64,000 nt of DNA from Larix kaempferi (Eukaryota > Streptophyta > Pinopsida > Pinales > Pinaceae), in the NCBI GenBank assembly GCA_027924585.1, contig BSBM01000150.1, forward strand, positions 12,205,001-12,269,000. The letters run 5' to 3'. Below, piece by piece: positions 23,699 through 35,094 of this stretch. Position 1 is the first letter of the stretch. Each line of letters starts with the position of its first letter. The notes under the pieces were generated by a model. That model was not told where the DNA came from. It ran no database searches and saw only the letters and a program-made list of their open reading frames with translations. Position numbers and translations under genes: made by a program.

Positions 23699-24712
23699 GA
23701 TGTAGGAGCATCTTTGGGTTCGGACAATCGGCATCACCCAAAAATATTTTAGTTTCAGTTAAGTAGCTTAAATGTTGGGATAAGCTGGTTGTAGGGTACT
23801 CCTACGGGTACTGCCAAAACAATTAATGGGGATGGTTAGGGAAGCTAAAGAGGAAGGATATTCTTAGGGGAGGAGGTGGCATGAGAAAGGGGAAGAAAGG
23901 AGGAAAAAGATAAGGGGAAAAGAAAAAGGATAGGATACTCTAGGAAAATCATGCTTGACCACAGACAAAGATGGCATTTTCCAAATTCTGAATTTATGTA
24001 AATAGGTTCCAAATTTGCATTAATAAAATAATATTATTTATGTTTCCATGGATACTTTCCTCTTGCTGCATATGTGTGATTTTGTTTCCTAGACTATTAA
24101 TTTGTTTTTAATTTGTGAATTCTAAGCAAAGTCTACCTTAACGGTTGAGACTGTGCACTCTAATAAGAGTGGACACCGATCCTGGGAGCAAGAATGTATG
24201 CTACAGGACCTGTAGGTATTTCATTAGGGGTATAGTACTACATTAACAATACACTATGATATAGGATTTAATGCTTCAGATTGAATGTGGTACTTGTTCC
24301 CTCTGTCTGCTGGTTCTGATCTTGGGGGTCTAAACTAGGTTCAACTTCATTCCTTCCTCTTGCATTTTCACTACCGAATTCGACTCTGAGCTTTGTTTAG
24401 CTTTTCATTTGGTTTCCTCAGAGAAAATATCGATCCTCTTGACTCGACTCTTGCTAAAAAATGGGATTTCTTCTCAGACCGTCTTTCCATTGCTAGCATA
24501 ATTCCTTAGAGGTAAGGAAATACTCCTTTTCCCTGGCATTGTTAACTCGAATTCCTGAATACATTTGTTTTTGCATATGATGAAGTTCGATGAATAATAT
24601 CTTTCGCATTTCATTTATAGTTACGTTAATTGGATTTTGTGAAACTTTAATTATGCCATGGTTTATTGACTAATGATGGGTCCTTACTTTTTATAATATT
24701 TTATTATTTTTA
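23699..24712. other. Possible 3' LTR or flank of the plus-strand gypsy; no gene
   Basis: Sequence after the chromodomain-like end starts TGTAGGAGCATC at about 23700, which could be an LTR start, but no matching second LTR exists here. 23848-23942 is a strikingly purine-rich run of about 95 bases. I see no coding sequence. Confidence 0.35.
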
Positions 24713-24737
24713 AAAAGGACACGTGTCAGATAATTCA

Positions 24738-26582
24738 ATGAAAGATTCACCAAGGTTATATTTGAGCGACAGAATGAATAGCTCCATGAAAACCCTAGCA
24801 CTTGCAGGTGCCGCCGCAGGGCCTCATGGCCGCTTGGCCACTCTAGGGAAGCCATCACCCTCGCCTGTGAAGCTCCCCACGGTCCCCAAACTAGGCCGAA
24901 TTCTGCTGCATTGTGGAGATGGCTTCAGTGAGCTGATATTTGAGTGGCCTAAACCCAGGAATGACGCAACCTTGACCCTTCATCTTCTCGACAGGCACCT
25001 AAGAGCTGCGAGAGACATCAGAGAAGGAACCCCAGCTCACCCTATTTCGAGTGCTTAACTCCTTGCGCAGGTTCTTAACACAAAACAACCGCCGCCTCTC
25101 ATGCTTTTGCATCCTCTCAGGCTAGAGATATCGAAAGAGGAAGATCTAGGATTCACAGTCCATCGAGTTGACCTTACCGCCTCAGTAGATCTGGCAATCT
25201 CGAGATGAGCCAAAGCCCCCAGAACTCCTAAAGACCCTTCTTCATTTTTTATTTTTTTAAGGTCTCTCAAGGGGGTGTCTCTCTGTCTGCGAGTGACACC
25301 ACAAAACTTTGCTCTGGAGTTGAAATCCTTGATTCATCAGGTAGAAGGAGCCCCTACAGGAATGCAGAGGCTTATCTTTGCAAGGAGGCAACTCTCAAAC
25401 TACCAGTGAATCCACAGCCTTGGGATCTTAAAGGATTCATGTATTTCCCTGGTGGCAAGTTTACGAGGAGGAAATAGCCAACCCTCTACTTCTCAGAGCA
25501 AGTCCTTCAAGGATGCAACATGAGTGGGGCTCTCTCAAGCACAAAATCCCGTCCAGATCCCTCACCCTGTCTACATAGTGGACAAAACAGAGGATGTTCC
25601 CACATTGGAGATCTCTCATCCAGAAGTCAACCAGAACATTCTCCAATTCAAAGAGCAGACCCTAATCTGTAGATTCAATGGATTGTGGCCAAATACAAAG
25701 GATCTCCTTGACTAGATAGATTCAAACTGGCCCAAGGAGGCTTGCATTTTACTCTACTCCAAAGGGTTTTTTCTAGTGATTTTTTCTTCTCAAGAAGACC
25801 TTCATGCTGTTACGAGCAAGGGGCCTTGGTTCTGGGGAACTACAGGTCTCTTCATAACCCCCTAGCTCCCTGATTTTGATCCTCTAACTATGGTAGTTAT
25901 GAAGGTGCCCATCTGGGTACGTCTTCCAAACTTACAAATCCATTTTTGGATTCCATCAGTTTTCAAAGAGATAGGAAACGCTCTTGGCTGTTTATTGTCG
26001 TCGGATGACACTCGCACAGATCAGGGTCTTTTCACTTATGCTTGCATCAGCGCCACCATTGACATCAGTTCAGGATTTCCTGACAAGATCAACCTAAAAA
26101 TAGGCAACTTCATCTGGACTCAAGATTTGGACTATGAAAACACAGCCTTCAGATGTCATATTTTTCATCACACTGGACATCTCCTTAATGCCTACCCGCA
26201 AAGAAATCCCCGGCAACAAAGGACAAAGAAGGCACACAAAGCCAAAAGCTGGCAACTCGGGATGTCCTCGTATGAAGAAGACAATCAAGATGAGTAGATT
26301 GAGAAAGATATGCACCCAGCAAAGCAAGAACAAAGATCCACTCCACCTCCGCTTGAGGTGCACATGCAGGAACAAATATCCACTTCACCAATTCAAGAAG
26401 ATGAAAGAACGAAAAGCGGCCCTCCACAAGGCCAAAAAAGATATCATGATCCTACCTCTTCAGACTCTGATAAGGAACTCGTTCAGGAGTCCACGGATGC
26501 GCTGCAACTGGATTTGGTGTCCCCATCTTCAGGGGGATGGATACAAGTCAAGAAAAAGCAAGGAAAAAAAGGAAAGACCTGA
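24738..26582 (+). pseudogene. LINE ORF1 with ubiquitin-like domain, DUF4283 and zinc-knuckle-like motif
   Basis: One frame of 615 codons, with no frameshift but seven stops (25056, 25206, 25407, 25521, 25713, 25863, 26295). Residues 1-106 form a Pro/Leu-rich unknown region. Codons 25248-25472 form a ubiquitin-like domain: it aligns to ubiquitin residues 2-76 without a gap, with roughly 28 of 75 identities by eye, including EG-P, QRLIFA..QL and the C-terminal LRGG. From about 25659 to 26290 there is a DUF4283-like domain (LICRFNGLWP, VMKVPIWVRLPNLQIHFW, IGNALG) ending in a C-x2-H-x3-GH-type remnant (FRCHIFHHTGHLLNAYP). The tail is basic (GGWIQVKKKQGKKGK). DUF4283 plus knuckle is established for plant L1 ORF1, an RNA-binding chaperone-like protein; the ubiquitin-like part is the surprise. 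Confidence 0.85.
25248..25472 (+). other. Ubiquitin-like domain within LINE ORF1
   Basis: The domain has 75 codons matching ubiquitin 2-76 in register: IF at positions 3-4, L8 and G10, K27 and I30, EG at 34-35, P37, QRLIFA at 41-46, QL at 49-50, I61, K63, S65 and LRGG at 73-76. One codon (aligned to Thr55) is TGA at 25407. The next residue after LRGG is Asn. Ubiquitin Lys48 is Arg here and Lys63 aligns with a Lys. It is read from the same frame as the flanking ORF1 segments. Confidence 0.85.
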
Positions 26583-26837
26583 GAATTAGCCCATTTTAGG
26601 GCTTTGATTTTCTTCTTCTTTTTTTCCATGTCATAGCTTTTCTTTCTGCTTCTTTATACTGCTTTCTATTGTGCCAATTCGGCTGAGAGTTCTTAGATCT
26701 TCTTTTGGCAGATAGCCTCTCCCTTCCGCCTCACTAGGCCTTCGGGCAGGTAGCGGAAAATTGTCTGTAACATTATTTTATTTTCTAGCAATATAAGGTT
26801 CTTCACTAGCTTACAAAAACAAAAGGACACGTGTCAG

Positions 26838-29800
26838 CTCCAGGATGAGCACGGAAGGAGTTACACATATCCCTATTGTGCTATAGAATGTGCCTCTTCA
26901 ATGCAAATATATGATTGACCTCTTGGAAACTTTTCTATGCAAGGTGCTATCTTTGTGGGGCTTGTTTCTGCTTGGATGCACACCTAGGGGGGAACGTGGT
27001 AGAAATATTCAAGCCACTTAGTGTGGCCTTGGGGGAAAGTCGGAGTCAAGTGTTGTCACTTGATAACTCGACTCCTCTGTCTAGGCTTACTCCTAGCGAA
27101 GCCAATGGGTGTGGTCCCTAAAAAGAAAAGAATCTAAGGTGGTTAATCTGTAAAATAGAAAACAACTAATCTATGAGTGAAATGAAAATTCTCAACCACA
27201 ACAACAATATAAAGACTGAAAATTTAACAACATAAATCTTCTATCATTATCATCATTTTTTCATATAGACAAGAGCGAGATAATAAGAAAAAAAGACCAG
27301 TGCCCAATATAAATATGCCAAAAATGAAAGTGCTTTGGAGTGCTAATGTTGTGTTGGGAAAGTATTGCAAGTGTCTTGGTTGGTAAATTTTAGGATTTAT
27401 TAATGAGTATTACGGGAGTGGGTTTATTGTTGGTTTGGCCCAAATAAACGTAAGTCTTTGAACTGAGTGCTAAAATAGCTTTACCAAGTGTCCAACGGGG
27501 CGAGGCATAACCTGCTTAAATTAGCCCCCTAACTCTATGGTATTAACCCTTTGCAACCTCTTGAGTTCTCAAAGTTTAGCTTGTTAGATTGTGCTTGTGA
27601 GGTCCTGAGTGAGTTTGTGGTCTGCTGTTGAAACAAAACCAACAAAATTGTTAATTTTTATCCAAGATTTATTTTATTATGAACAAAATAAGAAAATCCA
27701 AACTTACAATCACACCAAAAAAAAGAGTCGACACGGATCCCCCTTGGGGGGATGGGGTGTGGGCACTGGATAGCCCACTTTCTCTCTTTATTATGCTTAT
27801 TACAAATCTCCTCTTTCTTTTGGAATGCCTCTGATCCTTTATAATGGAGGATTCAATAGGCTTGCAATGGTTTAGGAAAAATGTTACTTGTAGTGAAAGG
27901 TGTCTGGAATGTCTTAAATGCTTCGGATCTTCAAAAATTGGCTAGAGTGCCTCTCTACCTGTTCACAAAAATCACAAAACCAGCAAGCATGTGTTAGTGG
28001 AAAACACCCAAAAACACATTAAGAGTGCTTTGGGACAACCTACAAAAATACTTGAAAACTTCTAAGTGAAAAAGAGAATTAAAAAGACAAAAAATAACTA
28101 AGGAAAGTGAGCTAAAAAGCTTCTTCCCTTACGATCTCTACCAGCTTCTTGATGAAGGAAAGCAAATGTTAAGGACTCTATTGCTAGATATGAAATTTAT
28201 AACAATTACTAAACAAATCTAACCAAGCTTTTAGATGTGCAAAAATGAAAATAACTTGACTTCAATTAGTATAACAATAATAGATCTAGAATATGAATAA
28301 TAAAACTTTAATATTTAACTAGATCTTAGGAGCAAAAATGGATCTACTTATGAATATGAAATCTAATGTAGATCAACCACTACTCTTTAACAAAAAACGG
28401 AACTGGAAAAAGGGGTTGAAGAGAGGGGGGGGAGGGGAAATATTGAGACGAGATGGAGAAACTTCAGAGTTTTTTGCTTGTGGGCTATTAAGGGACTGTA
28501 TCTACAAGAAAATGTTAGAGAAAAAGAAGAAGCAAGCAAGATCTTCCAACTATCCAACTAAAAGCACCTGCACATCATATCACTTTGCAAACAATGGATC
28601 AAGCCTAGAAGCATATATGTTAGAAATCAATGTAGAGAGCACATAAACAAATGAAGCAATCTAGTAAGCTCTCTAAGCATACATACATAAAAGATTAAGC
28701 AATAAAACAATTAACTGATATTCCTTACAAATTGATACCAATCTTTCTGGTAAGCTAAGCTTGATGCAAAAGGAAAACAAAATGAAACTCAAGTACATGT
28801 TACCTCCATCAAAGATCAAGATAGGTCATCCACTCACTACATTCAACACAAAAGATCGACCTCCAAAGTCTCTTTTTTTCTCAAAACAATAAGCAAGGAT
28901 TACAATCACAAGCTCTCACCCAAAGACTCCAACTAGAGCACAATGGGAGAGGAGGCTAGTTGGTTGTATAGCCAAATGGACCCAAGAGGGTGACTTCACC
29001 AAGAGGAGGACGAATTTACATGTGGCAGCCCACAAAGCCGAGTTAAGAGAGAAAGTAGAGATTGCATGAGATAACAATGAGAGGTGGATGCCACCTCTCA
29101 ATATGAGGTGAATCCTCTCTTTGGGATGATCACCACATGCAATATATGGCTTCCACATGATGATATGTGGCCTCTAAACTTGAGTTGTGCCCCTCCTTTA
29201 TTGGAATGCGCCCCCCTTGATTTGTTATGTGAAATTAATCAAAATCCTCAATCCAATCCTTTGACTCTCTTCACAAATACACTAAATCGCCACCGCTACA
29301 GAAGACTGGGACTTGTTCCAGATCAAATTCCTTAATCAGTGTGATTTGACTTTTGGCTTTAATATGTCTTTTTGGCCATGTTCGAGCAAATATTATTTTG
29401 AGTAATAAATAATCACTCGAAAACTTATGGAAGCGGGTTTATGGGATAATGGGTGCTATGGATTAGAAAATGAGTATCCACTTAACAAATTTCACCCCCT
29501 AACCAGACTTTTATTACATTTTAATTTTCCCAATTAAACTATTAAAAAATAGCTTGATTTTATGGGAAAATTGTTTTTTTTTTAACTTAAAAAAATCCTA
29601 GGGGGACCTAGCACGTGTTCATATGATTCTATATTAGTGTCTAGCATGATAATAAACATTGACACGTGAACTTTGAGAACCTCCTAAGGCCTAACCACCA
29701 AGACAGGTGTTCCAACTTTTGAGGAGTAGGAAAAAACCTAAAAAATTATACCTTGCTAAAACGCAAAGTATAATTAACAAGTGAAAAAACTCCTTGGAAT

Positions 29801-30056
29801 ACTCATATTGATTTCTAATTCCTAGGAAGACAAGTCATTTACATAAAAGTCATCATGCTAGAACACTTTATTACAAACCCCGTGGGGCATGAACATGTGA
29901 AAAAATAATAAAAAAATGGCCCTTGAAAGGCCTGATGGACTTCAATACAAGGAAGACGAACATGTATCACGTTCAGACTTTGCCCACTCACTTAAAAGTC
30001 CAACTAAGTTCAAATTAGATAGTAACACGGCTCAACCACTAACACCCTCAATTAGA
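26838..30056. other. Intergenic, no gene recognised
   Basis: No frame here shows a family I know. Frames at 26915-27121, 28338-28646 and 29084-29335 are short, unsupported and in AT-rich context. The sequence is probably old, decayed repeat material. Confidence 0.45.
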
Positions 30057-30061
30057 CTAAC
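30057..30061. repeat. Target-site duplication CTAAC (left)
   Basis: CTAAC precedes the left LTR and recurs at 46692-46696 directly after the right LTR. Confidence 0.92.
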
Positions 30062-31577
30062 TGTTGGCTACTTTCTGGACAGACCTGGGTTTTCAGGATG
30101 CGCAACAACAAACACCCCTTTGGCGCACTGGGCCTTTCGGCAACGAGTTGCGCAGCAGCCCGAAGTCTCACCCGAAGTGGCTATGGGGGGGCTAAGGAAT
30201 CAGGTTTCCTTAACCGAGGTGGTGTGGAGTCTACAGTCTTCTCCTTTCCCTTCTTGCAGGTAACCCCGTACAGAGCGTCTTACTCTCTCACAGGTCTCAC
30301 AGTGCTACAGTGCTGGACCTCACTCTTCCCAGCCGAGGTGTGCGGTAGCTCTGCACCTGCGCACGAGTCTTTTAATCGCCACCTCCGATACACTATGTAT
30401 CGTCTCTGCCCTTGAGCCAAAGCGCAGTAACACACTCCTTAAGCGCTATAGTGACAGTGTTCTTACAGACTCCTTTGCCTTTGCACAAGTTCACTTCCAA
30501 AGGGAGCTTCAAGTATTTACTTTACATACTCATTCATAAAGATAGCGAAACATTCATGGAAACATAGACAGTAAAGCAAAGAAATGCAATCACATAAAGC
30601 ATCACCACAACAACAAGAATTATGTAGTTCACTTCCAGGAGGGAAGCCACGTCCATGGAAACTGTGTTTTATATTATCTTGAGATGGGGATAATACAGTT
30701 CCGCTGCGCACACAGCTGCAGCCTTAGATCTTTCTGGGAAACTCCACGCACACAGCTGGGAGTCCTTCTCTTAGATCTATTCTCTTCTACATATACTACA
30801 ATGACAAAGACATACAATTACATTCCCTTCTCAGTCCTCTTGCGATTGGTCGATACATACAATGGCCTTTACGCCAAGCGGTCTCCTGCAAGATCACGAC
30901 CTTCTTACATGCACAAAATGATCATTAACAGCTTTACAAGACACAGCAATACAAGTGCCTCAGTGACTATCAACTATCTAACTACCTAGCCAACTAGCCA
31001 ACCCTTTTCCCTTCTTCAATTACACATATATATAGGTGGCCTTGAGGGTCGCACCTTTACAAAACTGTGGGCCTTTCCCAACAGTGATCCCCAAAAACCC
31101 TAACCGCTGAAACGGCTAGGTGTACTGTAGGCGCCTCTTGGAGTCACATTGCAGCTTCCTGCAGACTCCGCGATTTCCAGTGCAGATCGCGGGTATGGGC
31201 ACCGCTTCATCGTTCTTTGCTCCTTGTCCTTCGCCTTCAATGCTTCGGCCCGTTGCTCTTCCTTGGTCCGAGCAACCATAAATCCTATACTTTGCCTTAA
31301 TGAGGGTAGCTGAGCCCTCTATTCCGCCGCTTCATTTATTGTGGTGGTTGATCTTTCTACTCGGCCGCATTTACTCTCCTTTGACTTGTGTGCACAAGCT
31401 CCGCGATTTTCAGCCCGCAATCTGCGGTGAACTCGTCCATCTGGCGCCGTACCGCGCACTATTCATTTCTGCCCAAAAATGGTGGTTTTCCTCAAAATTA
31501 ACACTTTTCCTTCAAAACTTAGTGCTTTTTCCTCAAAATTTGGCAGCTTTACCATAGCTGTGGCCTATGCTCCAACA
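30062..31577 (-). repeat. 3' LTR of the Tat/Ogre-like element (1516 bp)
   Basis: It starts TGTTGGCTAC and ends GCTCCAACA on the plus strand. Frames of about 100 residues within it (30098-30415, 30684-30989) recur in the other LTR only because the LTRs are copies. Confidence 0.93.
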
Positions 31578-31589
31578 GGCCCCTAACAC

Positions 31590-34451
31590 TTACTTGTGGC
31601 TCGTCCTCGATCCACTCGCACTAGCTTGCGGTCGTTTTAGTTGTGCATCTAACTTGGCTTGGGTCACAACGAAGGCTTGCTTCCACTGCGCAATAGCGGA
31701 GTCCATGTCTTCCACGCACTTCATGGCTGTCTGCACCAGGCCTGAAGTAGCTTCTTCTCCTTCTACGCCATCGACCAACTCTTGAGACTCAGCAAATGCG
31801 TTGACCTTGGCCTCTGCTTGGGCAACAAGTTCAGCATACTCATCCATAAATGGCTGAATGATGTTGGCGAGAGTAGCATCTTTGTTTCTGAGCCTGTGCA
31901 GTTCTTGCTGGACTTTGCAGACTTCGCTCATCTTTCTCATTTTGGCTAAGCCTTCCAAGGGCTTAGCTTCTTCGCTCAGAACAGTTAGGGACTGTTATGC
32001 TGCTTCCACCTGTTCCAAAAGGGCAACTTTAGAAGGGAGCTTCTCGAGCTCAGCCCAAGCCTGCATAGCTTGCATCATTAACTATTGGGCTTCATCTGTT
32101 CTGCACTTCATTTGGGTTGAAGCTATGCGCAGTGCTTCAAGTCGTTCTTGCGTCTCATCTACGGGAGGCACTACGACACGAGCTTCCAACTCGGCGAGCT
32201 GCTTTCTATGGTCCTCGGCCATAGAAACTACTTGTTGTTCTAGGGCTTGCACCCTTCTGCCAATGCATTGCAATTTCTCAACTAAAGGAAGGTCTGGTTG
32301 AATCTGGCAGGATGGCAGCTCCTGGGCGATTTCATCGATGACATTCCTTAGCCCAGTGTCTTGCGCTTCGTGAAGTTCAAGATGCACAGAGATCTCCTTA
32401 TAGCCTGCCCTTAACTCTACTTCCTGCGTCTGTAGTCTTTGATTGGCGTGGAATGTGGAGAGCTCCCTAGCTCTCAGCTCAGTAGAGACCTGCTCCTGAA
32501 CCAACTATAGAGTTTCCAACGGAATTAGTGACAAATTTATTTCAACAGAGCCAATCCCGCTTACCTGCAGTGCAGCCAAAGGATCTGGGAGTGTCATGCT
32601 TGCAGGCGGGATGTGGATGACAGTGTGCCTCTCTGTAGGTAATTCAACCCGCTCGGTGCTTGTAGATGCTTGTGGCGCCTGCGAGCCGGATGCTGGCACA
32701 TGGGTCTGCGCAACTTGTCCTGCGAGACCTTTCAACTCCACGAGCTGCAGGTCCAGAGCACTTCTGATATTATCCTGAGAGGCACACAACTCATGAAATT
32801 GCTCCTTCAAGTACTGGTTGAGCCCCGTGACAAGGGTCTCATAGGGATCTCCAGTCGCTTCTGCGGGGTGCGACAGCTTCTGCTTCTTGGTAGTTGGTCT
32901 TGACGGACCTTCATCATTCTTTTGCGCGATCTTTTCCTTACCCTTATCTTTCTCTGGTGCCTCAGGGGGTGGCATCGTGGCAATGAATTCAGCGGCCTGC
33001 TTCCATTCATCTGGCCAGGACTTCACAGTGTCCTCCACATCTTGGGTAGTCATTCGGTAGAGCCCTACGGCCCATTCTTTCGACTGAATTCCACGAGGGC
33101 GGAAATAGATTTCATGCAAGTTGGTAGAAAAGACCAACTTCGTTCCATAATGTTCTGCCGTCTCCTCAGTAAGCCTCGGCATCTGCAGGATGGTATCCCT
33201 GAGAAGATGGTAATACTCGAAGAACATGGCGCGGTTCATCTTGCGCTTCACAGGATTATTAGAATCCTAGAGGTTGACATAGCGCATCCCTGTAACCTCT
33301 CCTGAGCGGCGCAGAAGAAACTGAGTGTTGGGTGGTTCCTTCCACCCGACAAAGGCACACAAGATCAGGAGCCAAGAGAAATGGAACAGCTGATTGGCAG
33401 TGTCCTGAACATTGCGGCAGTCTTCCAAGAATGTATTCAGGAGGAAGAGACACCAGTTATATTGCTCTCCCTCCGCAGCTGTAACTACGAGCTCTACAAC
33501 AGCTCCAGGGACTTCTTTAGGTCGGCACTTCGTTAAAAGTCTACCTGTGAGCAAACTGCCTGTGAATCTGAGTGCTTCATCTTCAACTACAGTGAGGTCA
33601 TAAGCCCGACCTCCTCTCATCAATTTGTATTTCTGCACCACCTGTGTAGCCAGCTTTCGGTCCTTGTCTTTACCAACAAAATGGACGTTGGGGTCCTTAC
33701 CAACCTTAGATAGGCTGGTAATTCGATGAATCAGGTCCACATTTAGATCAATTGGCCTCCCTAGCCAAAGATAACCACCGTGAACACAGGATAACAGGAC
33801 CTTGACAACCACATTAACTTCATTGCTACGCCCGAAGTGCAGTAGCTTCAACAGGTTCAACAATCCAGGCCTCTCTAGATTTACTGCAAATTCTTGCGGG
33901 ACGAATTCGTCAATCTTCTTAACAGGATTATGGACCACTGTGAGATAGTGATCCGGCGCGAACTGAGGATACATTCTATAATATCCCAAGTTGAAGTCAG
34001 AAAACTTAACCAGTGGGAGATGTCCAAGCAGGGATCCTTCTTCTTGCACGATTTCCTCCATTGGTGGCAGCGGAATCGAATACTTGGCATTCTTGGGAAT
34101 ACGCAACTCGGGTGCATCATCTGGGCATGGAGGAATGTAGTTAAACAGAGTGGCCAAAGGCTCTGGAACGAGTTCCTCTGGTTGCTGCTGCTGCTGGTGC
34201 TGTTGAGACGCCCTTGTTCCCAGGGACTGTCTGGGATCAGGGAAACTAGGAAGCTCGACAATCTTGATCGGGGTACCCATACCAAAATCTAACCCTCTGC
34301 ATCTGAATTGAAGGACGAATTCTTCAGTTGACAGGTTCTCCGTCATGAACTTGCATACACGAAAAAACTGAACAGAAAAGGGAGGAACAACATAGGATGC
34401 GAACTCTGAAAACAGAGGAAAGCAGTCTGCACGACATGGCTCTGAAAACAA
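31590..34451 (-). pseudogene. Large ORF of unknown function in env position
   Basis: A 954-codon frame lies between integrase and 3' LTR, interrupted only by in-frame stops near 33267, 32505, 32082 and 31996. The N-terminal ~400 residues look globular, with a poly-Gln patch (QHQQQQQPEE) and conserved-looking blocks such as RPIDLNVDLIHRITSLS and YNWCLFLLNTFLEDC. The middle is charged and basic (KDKGKEKIAQKN, TTKKQKL). The last ~350 residues are Glu/Gln/Leu-rich and probably coiled coil (LQCIGRRVQALEQQVVSMAED). No signal peptide or clear transmembrane anchor is visible, so an envelope role is not supported. I recall similar unnamed ORFs in plant genomes but cannot assign a function. Confidence 0.8.
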
Positions 34452-35094
34452 TGACTTAGACTGTCAAACAGGACAACTATACAATGTAATAGCAAGGAAA
34501 AGTAACCCAAGCATATACGAATGAGGGGTATTTATAGTTGAGGGCGGTAGTAGATGCGGACAAGTGGCACTAATAACCGTTGGTGCCTAAGCGGATGAGT
34601 TGACAACCCCCCTCCCCCCGTGCCTCTATGGTGCATTAAATGCGAGGGATGGGCTCTGACAGCCTTCGGCTCCTTAATTAAATGCGAATCTTAGGGAAAT
34701 CAAGCCGAATATGTCAGAGCAAATACAATTAAATGGCGGTCTCATCCTTCATTAAGACTCAGACGCGGCTACAGAACTACCGCAATTCAAATTTTCGACG
34801 GGTAACTTTAGCATGGGTAACTATGCACATGGAGGGCTCCACGGTGAGGAGAACTCCGCAAGAGCGACAAATCGACAACAGGGAACTCCGCGAGAGCGAA
34901 AGTTCGACAACCCGAGGAACTCCGCAAGAGCGAAAATAGGCTCGCTCCAAACATGCTTTATTGACTGCGCGGATGCTTCGAGGAACTGCGCGGGAAGTCA
35001 GAGACTGAAAATGTCTCGCGACTTCCATGTAGACTGTGATAAGTGCGATGCCTCTTTCAACTACACTAGACATCTACACGACTTTAGCATCTAA
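34452..35094. other. Spacer between integrase and the downstream ORF
   Basis: Non-coding stretch inside the element. It contains three to four diverged copies of a gaactccgc(g/a)agagcga motif at about 34851-34937 and possibly holds the signals for a subgenomic or spliced transcript of the downstream ORF. That role is inferred from position only. Confidence 0.4.

Larger units (their letters stand above)
24713..26837 (+). mobile_element. ORF1-only LINE insertion with 17-bp target-site duplication
   Basis: The same 17 bases (aaaaggacacgtgtcag) lie at 24713-24729 and 26821-26837 and enclose a 2.09-kb body. The body holds one long decayed reading frame with the architecture of plant L1 ORF1, followed by a ~235-bp 3' tail ending acaaaaac. 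No endonuclease or reverse transcriptase (ORF2) sequence is present between ORF1 and the tail. A long target duplication plus an A-rich 3' end is the signature of target-primed reverse transcription. The layout resembles half-LINE elements known in mammals, which keep ORF1 and lose ORF2. The ORF begins 8 bases inside the insertion, so some 5' truncation is likely. Confidence 0.85.

Noticed and set aside
23699-24660. A 3' LTR for the plus-strand gypsy relic
   Set aside because: Only a TG-like start is visible; with no second LTR or clear purine tract it is listed as possible only.
30684-30989. A 101-residue frame conserved also at 45796-46101
   Set aside because: It is conserved only because both lie in the two LTRs of the same element; no family is recognisable.
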